A stretch of DNA of 64,000 nt from contig NZ_PZJO01000010.1 of NCBI RefSeq assembly GCF_003206575.1, forward strand, positions 33,019-97,018, written 5' to 3'. The notes under the pieces were generated by a model, which did no database searches, was not told the DNA's origin, and saw only the letters and a list, made by a program, of their open reading frames with translations. Shown one piece after another: positions 45,481-54,457 of the stretch. The first letter of the stretch is position 1. Every line of letters starts with the position of its first letter. The DNA comes from Salinicola endophyticus (GTDB lineage Bacteria > Pseudomonadota > Gammaproteobacteria > Pseudomonadales > Halomonadaceae). The translations under genes were made by a program, and so were the position numbers.

Positions 45481-46324
45481 GACGCTGGGCGGCGCACCGC
45501 GCCATGCAGGGGCGCTCGCCGCCGGCGGCTTGCTGGCCGGCCGGCGCGTGGTCGTGGTGGGGGCGGGTGCCTGCGGTGACGGCTGGGGCAACGGCAAGGC
45601 CGCAGTGGTCGCCTATGCCCGCCAAGGGGCGCGGGTCGTGGCGGTGGACCGCGATCTGGCGGCGGCGCGTGAGACCCAGGCCCTGATTCGCGAATCGGGC
45701 GGTGAGTGCGAGGCGCTGGAGGCGGACGTGGGCCAGGCGGCGGAGGTGGCGGCGATGATCGAGCGCGCCGCCGCCGTCCTCGGCGGGATCGATGTGCTGC
45801 ACAACAACGTCGGCATGGCCATCACCGGCGGGCCGGAGGAGACCTCCGAGGCGGCATGGGAGCAGGTGCTGCGGATCAATCAGACCAGTGTCTTCCTCAG
45901 TTGCAAGCACGTGCTGCCGATCATGCGGCGCCAGGGCGGCGGGTGCATCGTCAATATCTCCTCGATCGCGGCGGTGCGCTGGATCGGTTTCGCCTACTCG
46001 GCCTATACCGCGTCCAAGGCAGCGATCATCGCCTTCACCGAGAATCTGGCGGCCCAGTGTGCGGCCGATGGCATTCGCGCCAACTGCATTCTACCCGGGC
46101 TGATGGATACGCCGATGATTCACGCGCCGCTCACCGCGGCCTATGGCGGCGACACCGCGGCGATGCTCGAAGCGCGCCATCGCCAGTGTCCCACGGGGTT
46201 CATGGGAGATGCCTGGGACGTGGCCAATGCGTCGCTGTTTCTGGCCTCCGACATGGCTCGCTATATCACCGGGGTGAGCCTGCGCGTGGATGGCGGCCTG
46301 TCGCTGCGTGCCGCCACGGGCTGA
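45470..46324 (+). CDS. SDR-family oxidoreductase (first)
   Basis: A 284-residue short-chain dehydrogenase. The Rossmann start VVVVGAGACGDGWGNGKAAVVAYARQGARVVAVDRD contains an unusual Gly-rich loop longer than the classical TGxxxGxG. The NNVG motif is at VLHNNVGMAITG. The catalytic set is Ser in NISSIAAV and Tyr-x3-Lys in YSAYTASKAA. The C-terminal YITGVSLRVDGG is typical. The acidic residue after the second strand (VDRD) suggests NAD. AGGAGGTG lies before the ATG, inside the receptor gene, so the two are co-translated. It likely oxidises a hydroxy intermediate. Confidence 0.92.
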   Translation: MPNETLGGAPRHAGALAAGGLLAGRRVVVVGAGACGDGWGNGKAAVVAYARQGARVVAVDRDLAAARETQALIRESGGECEALEADVGQAAEVAAMIERAAAVLGGIDVLHNNVGMAITGGPEETSEAAWEQVLRINQTSVFLSCKHVLPIMRRQGGGCIVNISSIAAVRWIGFAYSAYTASKAAIIAFTENLAAQCAADGIRANCILPGLMDTPMIHAPLTAAYGGDTAAMLEARHRQCPTGFMGDAWDVANASLFLASDMARYITGVSLRVDGGLSLRAATG

Positions 46325-46362
46325 GCGGTTGCCAATGCCGAGAGGGCAGGCGAGGCCCGCGC

Positions 46363-47148
46363 TCAGCGCATGCGCTGGGCGCGATGGATCTTGGCTTCCA
46401 GCGTTCTGGCGGCCTCGACCAGGCGCGGGCCGAGCTCGCGCTGGCGCTGGGGCTGCAGGCGGCTCTCGATCGCCGCCACCGAGAGCGCGCCGAGCACACG
46501 CCCATGGCGGTCGCGCACGGCGGCGCCGATGCCCCAGGAGCCCGCCACCACCGAGCCACGATTGATGCCGTAGCCCAGGGCGCGGCACTCGGCGATACGC
46601 GGCAGGTGATCCGCGCGCTGGTCGTTGGGGAAGTGTGCTGCGCACTCCTCGGCATTGGCGGCCAGACACTGCTCCACCTCGTCGTCGCTCATCGCGGCCA
46701 GCATCGCGATGCCGGCACCACCCACGCCCAGCGGCAGGCGCGTGCCGGGCTGCAGTACGTGGGTCTTGATCGGGTAGCTGCCATCTTCCCGGATGAGGCA
46801 GAGCGAGTGCCACTCGCTGCGCAGGCAGAAGAAGGCGCTGTCGCCGGTGTCGGCGGCAATGCGCGCGACCGGCGTCGCAGCGATCTCCCTCAGGCCATAG
46901 CGCTGGTTGGCGATCACCCCCAGGGCGTAACACTCCGGCCCCAGGAAATAACCCTCTTCATCGCTCTTCTCGACCATGCCCTCCGCCATGAGCGCCTGAA
47001 GCAATCGATGAACCGTGGGCTTGGAGAGTCCCGTGCGCTGGGTGATGTAGGCCAGTGACACGCCGCTGCCCAGTTCTCCGGCAATGGCACGCAGGACCTG
47101 CAGGGTGCGATAGGTGGACTGCGCGCCCTGGATATGGCCTGAACTCAT
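46363..47148 (-). CDS. IclR-family transcriptional regulator
   Basis: A 261-residue regulator. An N-terminal winged helix (about 15-75: YRTLQVLRAIAGEL, LAYITQRTGLSKPTVHRLLQALMAEGMV) and a C-terminal effector domain (GLREIAATPVARIAADTGDSAFF..., GSWGIGAAVRDRHGRVLGALSVA) are intact. It lies between the two plus-strand operons of the island and is divergent from the thiolase operon. AGGAGCC precedes ATG. It probably senses a pathway acid or CoA ester. Confidence 0.93.
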   Translation of the reverse strand: MSSGHIQGAQSTYRTLQVLRAIAGELGSGVSLAYITQRTGLSKPTVHRLLQALMAEGMVEKSDEEGYFLGPECYALGVIANQRYGLREIAATPVARIAADTGDSAFFCLRSEWHSLCLIREDGSYPIKTHVLQPGTRLPLGVGGAGIAMLAAMSDDEVEQCLAANAEECAAHFPNDQRADHLPRIAECRALGYGINRGSVVAGSWGIGAAVRDRHGRVLGALSVAAIESRLQPQRQRELGPRLVEAARTLEAKIHRAQRMR

Positions 47149-47259
47149 GGCTGGCTCCTGTCGTTCCATAATGTGGCCTAATTATTTGGTATATAACGGC
47201 CATCTTTCGATTGAAGGCGCTCTAATCGGCGAATAGCGTAATTGATATCATATTTTTTA

Positions 47260-47276
47260 ATTCCATTTTATGGAAT
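47260..47276. promoter_or_regulatory. Candidate IclR-family operator, site 2
   Basis: ATTCCATTTTATGGAAT is a perfect 7-3-7 palindrome ending 11 bases before the thiolase start and overlapping the place where RNA polymerase or the ribosome would act. IclR proteins bind palindromes of this size. It matches site 1 at 44332-44348. Confidence 0.65.
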
Positions 47277-47287
47277 ACGGAGAAAAC

Positions 47288-48457
47288 ATGTCAACGCGAG
47301 CCACGATCGTCGGCTGGGCACATCTGCCGTTCGGCAAGCGCCCCGAGGCCGATACCGAAGCCATGATGGCGCAGGTCACGCCCCAGGCCCTGGCGCACGC
47401 CGGGATCACCCCGGAGGCCGTCGATGCCATCTTCGTCGGCGTCATGAACAACGGCTTCTCGCCGCAGGATTTCCAGGCAGCACTGGTCGGCATGGGGGAA
47501 CCGGCACTGGCCTCGACCCCGGCCACGCGGCTGGAGAACGCCTGCGCCACCGGCTCCGCGGCGATTCATGCGGGCATGGACTTCATCGAGTCCGGCCGTG
47601 GCAGGATCGCGCTGGTGATCGGTGCGGAAAAGATGACGGCGCTGCCCTCGTCCGCGGTCGGCGAGATCCTGCTGGGGGCCAGCTATCGCCGTGAGGAGCA
47701 GGCACCGGGGGGCTTTCCCGGCGTCTTCGCGCGCATCGCCAGCGACTACTTCGCGCGCTACGGCGACCGCCGCGAGGAGATGGCCATGATCGCGGCCAAG
47801 AATCACGCCAACGGCGTCGCCAATCCGCTGGCCCATGTGCGCCGCGATCTCGGCTTCGAACGCTGCAACCGGGCCGACGAGGGCAATCCGCTGGTGGCCG
47901 ATCCGCTGCGGCGTACCGACTGCTCGATGATCTCCGATGGCGCCGCCGCGCTGGTGCTGGCGGATGCACAGACCGCGCAGGCGCTGCACCGGGCGATCGG
48001 CTTTCGCGCCCGGGTGCAGGCCAACGACGTGCTGGCGCTGAGCCGTCGCGATCCGACCGCCTTCGAGGGGGCGGCCAGGGCCTGGCGGGGGGCGCTGGAT
48101 CAGGCCGGGCTCGGCCTGAATGATCTCGATCTGGTCGAGACCCACGACTGCTTCACCATCGCCGAGCTGATCGAGTACGAAGCCATGGGCCTGACGCCGC
48201 GGGGCGAGGGGCATCGCGCGATTCGCGAGGGCTGGACCCACAAGGGCGGGCGCCTGCCGGTCAATCCTTCCGGCGGGCTCAAGGCCAAGGGGCATCCGGT
48301 GGGGGCGACCGGCGTGTCGATGCACGTGCTGGCCTGCATGCAGCTGATGCACGAGGCCGGTGACATGCAGATTCCCGGGGCCGGTCTTGCCGGCGTGTTC
48401 AACATGGGTGGCGCCGCGGTGGCCAACTACGTCAGCATTCTGGAGCGCGTGCGATGA
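47288..48457 (+). CDS. Thiolase-family protein (SCP2-type)
   Basis: A 389-residue acetyl-CoA acetyltransferase-like enzyme. The nucleophile cysteine is in ENACATGSAAIHAG near residue 87. The other catalytic blocks are ETHDCFTIAELIEYE and GGLKAKGHPVGATG with its histidine. This set of motifs is that of SCP2-like thiolases, not the classical FadA type. Likely role: thiolytic cleavage of a beta-ketoacyl-CoA made from the imported acid. First gene of a five-gene operon with overlaps; the next gene starts inside its stop. Confidence 0.9.
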   Translation: MSTRATIVGWAHLPFGKRPEADTEAMMAQVTPQALAHAGITPEAVDAIFVGVMNNGFSPQDFQAALVGMGEPALASTPATRLENACATGSAAIHAGMDFIESGRGRIALVIGAEKMTALPSSAVGEILLGASYRREEQAPGGFPGVFARIASDYFARYGDRREEMAMIAAKNHANGVANPLAHVRRDLGFERCNRADEGNPLVADPLRRTDCSMISDGAAALVLADAQTAQALHRAIGFRARVQANDVLALSRRDPTAFEGAARAWRGALDQAGLGLNDLDLVETHDCFTIAELIEYEAMGLTPRGEGHRAIREGWTHKGGRLPVNPSGGLKAKGHPVGATGVSMHVLACMQLMHEAGDMQIPGAGLAGVFNMGGAAVANYVSILERVR

Positions 48458-50070
48458 GCGATACCCGGCAGCATCCCGTGGGCGGCCTCGCGCCGGTGAG
48501 CCGGCGGGTGATGAATCTGGCCCACTTTCTCACCCAGGCGGCGCGGCGCTACCCCGAGGAGCCGGCGCTGGTGATGGGCGACAGGACGCTCTCCTGGCGC
48601 GCGCTGGATCAGCGTGTCAGTGCACTGGCGCTGGGGCTGCGGGCGCATGGGCTGGAAAAGGGTGACCGCCTGCTGGTGCAGAGCCGTAACGGCTTCGAGA
48701 TGATCGAGACGCAGCTCGCCGCGTTTCGGCTGGGGGCGATCTGGGCGCCGGCCAACTTCCGTATCGCGCCGGAAGAGGCGGCCTGGCTCGCCGAGTTAAC
48801 CCAGGCGAAGATGCTGGTGGTGGGTCCGGAGTTCGAGCACCATCGGCGCGCCATGGCGGCGGCCGACCCGGCGCTGCGTCTGACCCTCTGCCTGGGCGAA
48901 ACGCCCGAGGGCGGCGAGCCCGGCTACGAGGCCCTGGTGGCGGCGTATCTGGGCCAGACCTGTGCCAATGTGGACGTCGAGCACGACGACCCGTGCTGGT
49001 TCTTCTTCACCTCCGGCACCACCGGCAAGTCCAAGGCGGCGGTGCTCACCCACGGCCAGATGGGCTTCATCGTCACCAACCATCTCTGCGATCTGATGCC
49101 GGGCACCGATCAGGCGAGTGACGCCAGCCTGGTGGTGGCGCCGCTCTCCCACGGCTCGGGGATCCACTATCTGACCCAGCTTGCGCGCGGGGTGAAGACC
49201 GTGCTGCCGAGCGCGCTGGGGTTCGATGCCGAGGAGATCTTCGCGCTGATCGACGCCCACCGCATCACCAACCTGTTCACCGTGCCCACCATCGTCAAGC
49301 TGCTGGTGGAGGACCCCGCGGCCGAACGCTACTCGGCGGCCTCCCTGCGCTACGTGATCTACGCCGGCGCGCCGATGTACCGCGCCGATCAGCAGCGTGC
49401 GCTGGCGCGCCTGGGGCCGGTGCTGGTGCAGTACTACGGGCTGGGCGAAGTGACCGGCAATATCACCGTGCTGCCACCGCAGTTGCACAGCGCCGATGAC
49501 GCGTGCTTCAAGGTGGGCACCTGCGGCTATGACCGTACCGCGATGCAGGTCTCGATCCAGGACGAGGCCGGCCGTGAACTGCCGCCGCAGGAGAGCGGCG
49601 AGATCTGTGTCTGCGGCCTCGGCGTCTTCGCCGGCTACTACGCCAACCCGGAGGCCAACGCCAAGTCGTTCCGCAACGGCTGGTTCCGTACCGGGGACCT
49701 GGGCCATCTCGACGACGAAGGCTTTCTCTACATCACCGGGCGGGCGTCGGACATGTACATCTCCGGCGGCTCCAATATCTACCCGCGCGAGATCGAGGAG
49801 AAAATACTCACCCATCCGGATATCCGCGAGGTCGCAGTGGTGGGCATGCCGGACCCGCGCTGGGGTGAGATCGGTGTGGCGGCGGTGGTCCCGCGGGAGG
49901 GGGCCGAGCTCGATCTGGCGGCGCTCGAAGGCTGGGTCAAGGCGCACGTGGCGAGTTACAAGGTGCCGCGGCGCTATCACCTGTTCGACAGCCTGCCCAA
50001 GTCCAGTTACGGCAAGATCACCAAGCAGCTCGTGCGGCAGGCGGTCGAACGCCGGGAGGCAACCCCATGA
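48454..50070 (+). CDS. AMP-forming acyl-CoA synthetase
   Basis: A 538-residue adenylate-forming ligase. Motifs are FFFTSGTTGKSKAAVLTHGQ (P-loop), YYGLGEVTGN (A5), GWFRTGDLGHLDDEGFLYITGR (A7-A8) and the catalytic lysine in SSYGKITKQL. It should activate a carboxylic acid as its CoA thioester for the adjoining thiolase and dehydrogenases. ATGA overlap with the thiolase stop. The substrate could be aliphatic or aryl; the pocket cannot be read reliably by eye. Confidence 0.92.
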   Translation: MSDTRQHPVGGLAPVSRRVMNLAHFLTQAARRYPEEPALVMGDRTLSWRALDQRVSALALGLRAHGLEKGDRLLVQSRNGFEMIETQLAAFRLGAIWAPANFRIAPEEAAWLAELTQAKMLVVGPEFEHHRRAMAAADPALRLTLCLGETPEGGEPGYEALVAAYLGQTCANVDVEHDDPCWFFFTSGTTGKSKAAVLTHGQMGFIVTNHLCDLMPGTDQASDASLVVAPLSHGSGIHYLTQLARGVKTVLPSALGFDAEEIFALIDAHRITNLFTVPTIVKLLVEDPAAERYSAASLRYVIYAGAPMYRADQQRALARLGPVLVQYYGLGEVTGNITVLPPQLHSADDACFKVGTCGYDRTAMQVSIQDEAGRELPPQESGEICVCGLGVFAGYYANPEANAKSFRNGWFRTGDLGHLDDEGFLYITGRASDMYISGGSNIYPREIEEKILTHPDIREVAVVGMPDPRWGEIGVAAVVPREGAELDLAALEGWVKAHVASYKVPRRYHLFDSLPKSSYGKITKQLVRQAVERREATP

Positions 50071-50612
50071 CCCAGTCGCTTCACGCCGGCTATCACCGCC
50101 CGCGCATGCTGCGCCATGTCGGGCGCTTCAGCCCGGTGCGCATTCACAGCATGCATCACCAGAGCGGTCGCCACATCCGGCTGCTGCTGGCGCCGGGGCT
50201 GTCGCTCTACGACGCCTTGGTGCGGCCGCTGGCGGAGATCGGCGTGACCAGCGCCTCGACCACCATTCTCGGTGGCCAGTTCGCACGCCTCGAGTACTGC
50301 GTGGCACCCCCCGACCCCAGCGGTCATGCGGTCATCGCCTACTCTCCGCCGATCGACGCGGGGGCGGCCTATCTGGTGTTCGGCAACGCCACCCTGGGCA
50401 AGGACATGCAGGGAAAGGCCCTGGTGCACTGCCATGCGTCGGTGCGCGTCGCGAGCGGCGAGGTCAAGGGTGGGCACATCGTGCCGCAGGCCTCGATCGT
50501 CGGCGCGCAGCCGATTCCGGTGCTGGTGACCGCGCTGGAGGGCTTCGAGCTGCGCCAGGCCCTCGACGACGAGACCAACATCCCTCTGTTGAAGCCCTTC
50601 AAGGAGTCCTGA
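50067..50612 (+). CDS. PPC/DUF296-domain protein A, metal histidines kept
   Basis: A 181-residue protein with a PPC (plants and prokaryotes conserved, DUF296) domain. The family's three metal-binding histidines are all present: H121 and H123 in ALVHCHASV, and H137 in KGGHIVPQ. The N-terminal 35 residues are extra. In bacteria the domain forms trimers; no enzyme activity is agreed for it. Start overlaps the CoA-ligase stop by four bases, and a second PPC gene follows one base after its stop. It probably acts on, or senses, a pathway intermediate. Confidence 0.78.
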   Translation: MTQSLHAGYHRPRMLRHVGRFSPVRIHSMHHQSGRHIRLLLAPGLSLYDALVRPLAEIGVTSASTTILGGQFARLEYCVAPPDPSGHAVIAYSPPIDAGAAYLVFGNATLGKDMQGKALVHCHASVRVASGEVKGGHIVPQASIVGAQPIPVLVTALEGFELRQALDDETNIPLLKPFKES

Positions 50613-50613
50613 G

Positions 50614-51033
50614 ATGGCCACCACGGATACGACACGGGTTGCGACCACCGAGACCGGCCGCATGGGGCGGGTCGCCTACGCGCGCATCGCACCCAACGAG
50701 GATCTGGTGCAGGGAGTGGAGAAGCTCTGCCTCGCCGAAGGGTTCCGCCACGCCTTCGTGCGTGGTGGTCTGGGGAGTCTGATCGACGCCAGCCTCGGCC
50801 TGCGCGACGGCGGTTACCAGCAGGTCGCCGGGCCCGCGGTGGAGGTGGTGAGCATCGCCGGCGAGGTGCGCTCGGGACCGGACGGCGCGCCGGTGGCAGC
50901 GCTGGCAGGAATCGTCGCCGACACCCAGGGCAACGTCTACGGCGGCCCCTTTCTGGCGGGCTGGAATCCGGTCTGCGTGACCTTCGAGGTGACGCTGGAA
51001 GAGTGGTTGCCCGATACGGAGACAGCGGCATGA
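50614..51033 (+). CDS. PPC/DUF296-domain protein B, metal histidines lost
   Basis: A 139-residue PPC/DUF296 protein paired with protein A. The fold pattern is clear: MGRVAYARIAPNEDLVQGVEKLC, an HAFVRGGLGSL turn and a later IVADTQGNVYGGPFLAGWNPV. At the places of the three metal histidines in A this protein has Ala96, Ala98 and Pro112, so it should not bind the metal. The tight pairing with an intact copy suggests a mixed trimer or a regulatory subunit. ATGA overlap with the next SDR. Confidence 0.75.
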   Translation: MATTDTTRVATTETGRMGRVAYARIAPNEDLVQGVEKLCLAEGFRHAFVRGGLGSLIDASLGLRDGGYQQVAGPAVEVVSIAGEVRSGPDGAPVAALAGIVADTQGNVYGGPFLAGWNPVCVTFEVTLEEWLPDTETAA

Positions 51034-51833
51034 GCCAAGAGCCTGAGATGAACCCGACGGGCGCTGGAAACGCCCCGGCGCAGGCCGCAGGCGGCGGGGC
51101 GGTGGTGATCACCGGTGGCGCATCGGGCATCGGCCTGGCGATCGCTTCTATGCTGAAGGCGCGCGGGTGGGCGGTCTGCCTGCTGGATCGCTCGGCCGAG
51201 GGGCTGGCCAGGGCGTGCGCCGAGCTCGACCTGCCCAGCCACGCCGCCTGCGCCTGTGACGTGGCCGACGAAGAGGCGGTGTCGGCGGCGGTCGACGCCC
51301 TGGCCGCGCATTATCGGCTGACCGCGCTGGTCAACAGTGCCGGGATCGGCATCGACAAGGCCACCCTCGACACCGAAGTGGCGGAGTTTCGCCGCATCCT
51401 CGACGTCAACCTGGTCGGCGCCTTCGTGGTGTCGCGGACACTGGCGCGCTACTGGGTCGGGCGCGGGTGGCCGGGCTGTGTGGTCAATATCTCGTCGATC
51501 TCCGGCAGCTGCGGCAACAAGGGGCGCAGCGCCTACGGCGCCTCCAAGGCGGGGCAGGATGCGCTGACGCGGGTCATGGCCTGTGAGCTGGGCGCCCAGG
51601 GGATCCGGGTCAACGCGGTGGCCCCCGGGCCGATCGATACGCCACTGGCGCGAGCCCTGCATACCGATGAGGTGCGCGCGCAGTGGCACGAGCGCGTATC
51701 GCTCCGGCGCTATGGCCAGCCCGCGGAGGTCGCCAGCGTGGTCGCCTTCCTGCTCTCCGACGAGGCCGCCTACGTGACCGGCCAGATACTCGCGGTGGAT
51801 GGCGGCTTCAGCAGTGCCGGGCTGCGCGCCTGA
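51030..51833 (+). CDS. SDR-family oxidoreductase (second)
   Basis: A 267-residue classical short-chain dehydrogenase: VVITGGASGIGLAIASML with the TGxxxGxG loop, an aspartate at CLLDRS that favours NAD, LVNSAGIG, catalytic Ser in NISSISGS and Tyr-x3-Lys in YGASKAGQ, and a C-terminal YVTGQILAVDGGFSS. Last gene of the thiolase operon. It would supply the hydroxyacyl to ketoacyl oxidation needed before thiolysis, or reduce a keto intermediate. Not closely alike to the first SDR. Confidence 0.92.
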   Translation: MSQEPEMNPTGAGNAPAQAAGGGAVVITGGASGIGLAIASMLKARGWAVCLLDRSAEGLARACAELDLPSHAACACDVADEEAVSAAVDALAAHYRLTALVNSAGIGIDKATLDTEVAEFRRILDVNLVGAFVVSRTLARYWVGRGWPGCVVNISSISGSCGNKGRSAYGASKAGQDALTRVMACELGAQGIRVNAVAPGPIDTPLARALHTDEVRAQWHERVSLRRYGQPAEVASVVAFLLSDEAAYVTGQILAVDGGFSSAGLRA

Positions 51834-51845
51834 CGGCTTTCGCGG

Positions 51846-52337
51846 TCACGACTTGAGGGCGTCGACCAGCGCCTGCATCTCGCGGCTGAGCGGAGCGACC
51901 GCGGGGCAGTCGCCGACCCCGTGGCGCGTGGCGATCCACTGGGGGTCGTCGTAGCCGAGCCAGGTCTGACCATCGGCATCCTGCCAGATCAGCACCTTCA
52001 TCGGCAGATCGATACCGGCGGTGGCGGCGCACTGCATCAGGGGCGTCGAGGTCTTGGGATTGCCGAACACGATCACTTCGTTGGGCAGCATGGCCATATC
52101 GCGGGACATCGCGCCCTGGCGGTGGTCGATGCGCGCGAAGATGGTCATGCCACTGGTGCGCACGTTATTGGCAAAGCGGCCGGCGACCTGGTGCACGCTG
52201 CCTTCGACCGGGGTGGCGATCAAGCCCGGTACCGCCGCGGCGGCCGGCGTCTCCTGGGCGCTGGCGGCGGTAACGGTAGCGAAGCTCATCAGGGCCAGGC
52301 CCGCGGCGGTGATCCAGCGTGACATCGGGCGTCTCAT
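51846..52337 (-). CDS. Exported DUF302-family protein
   Basis: A 163-residue protein with a signal peptide (ITAAGLALMSFATVTAASAQ). The mature part is a DUF302 domain: FANNVRTSGMTIFARIDHRQGA, NEVIVFGNPKTSTPLMQ, DLPMKVLIWQDADGQTWLGY. The function of the family is unknown. ATG chosen at MRRPMS with AGGAG upstream. It lies convergent to the thiolase operon, 12 bases from its end, without an evident terminator. Confidence 0.88.
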   Translation of the reverse strand: MRRPMSRWITAAGLALMSFATVTAASAQETPAAAAVPGLIATPVEGSVHQVAGRFANNVRTSGMTIFARIDHRQGAMSRDMAMLPNEVIVFGNPKTSTPLMQCAATAGIDLPMKVLIWQDADGQTWLGYDDPQWIATRHGVGDCPAVAPLSREMQALVDALKS

Positions 52338-52378
52338 CCCTCTCTCCTGTCTGTGTCGAACATGTCGTTTAGCCAATC

Positions 52379-54097
52379 CTAGTGGGCCGCCTGGCCCTCG
52401 TCACTGGTCAGCGCGGCCTCGGCGAGGTCGACCTCGCGCACCAGCTTTCTGAGCACATTGTCGTTGATTCGGTGGCGCTGGCGAAGCTTGTAATACTCAC
52501 GGCGCTCGGCGCGCAGCGCTTCCAGCCGCGTTTCGCGCTCTAGCTCACGGCTGGTGGCGAGCTGCGGGGTGGCGGTCTCGGTGGAGTGCAGCGCCATACG
52601 CTCGCGGTAGTAGGCCATCAGCTGAGCGCTGATGTCGTTGAACGCGATGATCGTCTCGTCGTTGGTCTGGGCCCGGGCGAACTCGCCGGTGCGGTCGTGG
52701 TGGAAGCGCTCGATACGGTAGATCGCCGCCTCGGCACCGGCGATGCGCGCGCGCCGCTCCTCGTCGAACTCGCGGGTGTCGCGGGGCAGCTTCAGATTGC
52801 GCAGCACCAGTGGCAGGCCGATGCTGCCGGTGATCAGGGTGAACAGGATCACGCCGGTGGCGAGGAAGATCAGCAGCTCGCGGTTGGGGAAGGGGGTGCC
52901 GTTCTCCATCAGATGCGGCAGCGACAGCGCTGCCGCCAGGGTGATGGTGCCGCGGATACCGGCCAGGGTCGCCGCCAGCATCAGGCGCAGGGGTAGACGG
53001 CCGTTGTCGTCGGGGGGCGGCAGCCGCGGGCGGCCATGTATCAGGCCGCGCAGCCGCGTCAGCGCCAGGCCGACCTCGCTGGCCAGCCATATCCACAGGA
53101 AGCGCGACAGCAGCAGCGCCAGCGAGATGATCGCCACGTAGCCGAGCAGGCGCAGGAACTCGTAGTCGCCGATATCGTGCAGCGAGTGATCCAATGCGCC
53201 GTTGATGATCGCCGGCAGCTGGAAGCCGAGCAGCAGGAACACCAGGGCGTTGAGCACGAACTCCAGCATCTCCCACACGCTCTGGGTCTGCATCCGCGCA
53301 TTCAGCTGGCCGACCCGCTTGAGGTCGGCGCGGTTCATCACCATGCCCGCGGCGACCGCGGAGAGAATGCCGGAGAGCCCCAGGTGCTCGGCGAGCAGAT
53401 AGGCGGCGAACGGCAGCAGCAGCACCAGCAGGATCACCTGAACCGTGGTCGCCTCGCCCAGATGGCGCTCGATCAGGCGGGTGCGCAGCAGGTTGAAGCC
53501 CAAGGCCAGCAGCGCCCCCACCACCAGCCCGCCCACCGCGATGATGAAGAAGCTGAAGGTGGCATCGACCAGCGAAAAGGTGCCGGTGAGCGCGGCGGCG
53601 ACGGCGAACTTGAACGCCACCAGGCCGGAGGCATCGTTCATCAGCGATTCGCCCTCGAGCACGCGCATCAGTCGTGGCGGCACCCGCAGCCGGCCGGAGA
53701 TCGATGACACTGCCACCGCGTCGGTGGGCGAGAGGATCGCCGCCAGGGCGAAGCTCACCGCCAGCGGCAGCGCCGGGAACAGCAGATGGATGAAGTAGCC
53801 CACGCCGACCACGGTGAACAGCACCAGCCCCAGCGCCAGCGCCAGAATGGGGCCGCGCAGGCTCATGAACTCACGCTGCGGGAAGCGTCGGGCATCGGCG
53901 AACAGCAAGGGGGCAATGAACAGCAGCAGGAAGATCTCCGGCTCCAGCTCGACGTGCAGTCCGGCCGCCGGCCAGGCCAGCAGGGCGCCCAGGATGATCT
54001 GCACCAGCGGCGTCGGCAGCGCCGGCACGAAGCGGGTGATGACGCCGGTGGCCGAAGCCACCAGCAGCAGAATCAGGACCAGGATCAGCGTATTCAT
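52379..54097 (-). CDS. CPA1-family sodium/proton antiporter
   Basis: A 572-residue membrane antiporter with about 12 helices (residues 1-410), then a charged helical cytoplasmic tail with EEYYKLRQRHRIND-like coiled segments. CPA1 markers are ILSPTDAVAVSSISGRL and LEGESLMNDASGLVAFKFAVAA with the ND ion-binding pair, and AGIRGTITLAAALSLP. It exports Na in exchange for protons, useful in salt. The reading frame starts at MNTLILV; an earlier ATG is unlikely. Confidence 0.93.
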   Translation of the reverse strand: MNTLILVLILLLVASATGVITRFVPALPTPLVQIILGALLAWPAAGLHVELEPEIFLLLFIAPLLFADARRFPQREFMSLRGPILALALGLVLFTVVGVGYFIHLLFPALPLAVSFALAAILSPTDAVAVSSISGRLRVPPRLMRVLEGESLMNDASGLVAFKFAVAAALTGTFSLVDATFSFFIIAVGGLVVGALLALGFNLLRTRLIERHLGEATTVQVILLVLLLPFAAYLLAEHLGLSGILSAVAAGMVMNRADLKRVGQLNARMQTQSVWEMLEFVLNALVFLLLGFQLPAIINGALDHSLHDIGDYEFLRLLGYVAIISLALLLSRFLWIWLASEVGLALTRLRGLIHGRPRLPPPDDNGRLPLRLMLAATLAGIRGTITLAAALSLPHLMENGTPFPNRELLIFLATGVILFTLITGSIGLPLVLRNLKLPRDTREFDEERRARIAGAEAAIYRIERFHHDRTGEFARAQTNDETIIAFNDISAQLMAYYRERMALHSTETATPQLATSRELERETRLEALRAERREYYKLRQRHRINDNVLRKLVREVDLAEAALTSDEGQAAH

Positions 54098-54457
54098 GGC
54101 GGTCGTGAGTCGTCCTTGCTGGGTGGGTCGGGTGGCGGGCGCGGCCAAGCTTAACCGAAGTCGACGCGCGGGGAAGGCCGGCGGCGACTTTTCCGGACAT
54201 CTCCGGGCGGGGTGGCGCTCGGGTGTCTATGCTGATCAGTCGACACGGCGATGGCGTCCTGACAGCGCCCCGCCCTGCATGGATTCCCGTGACACCCATT
54301 GGTTCCCGGCCGCAGTGTGCCCGGCGCCCGCCAGCGCGGCGTCGGTGCCGCCTGCCCCAAACCGTGGCGTTCACGTGAGTCGCCCCAGACCGCGGGGCGT
54401 GGCCGAGCGCAGTGACGCGCACTGTGGCCGCGCCTCGATCACCGATGAGGAGCCGGC
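54098..54457. other. Divergent intergenic region
   Basis: About 360 bases between the antiporter and the second molybdenum hydroxylase operon. No gene, repeat or clear operator was found. Confidence 0.5.
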
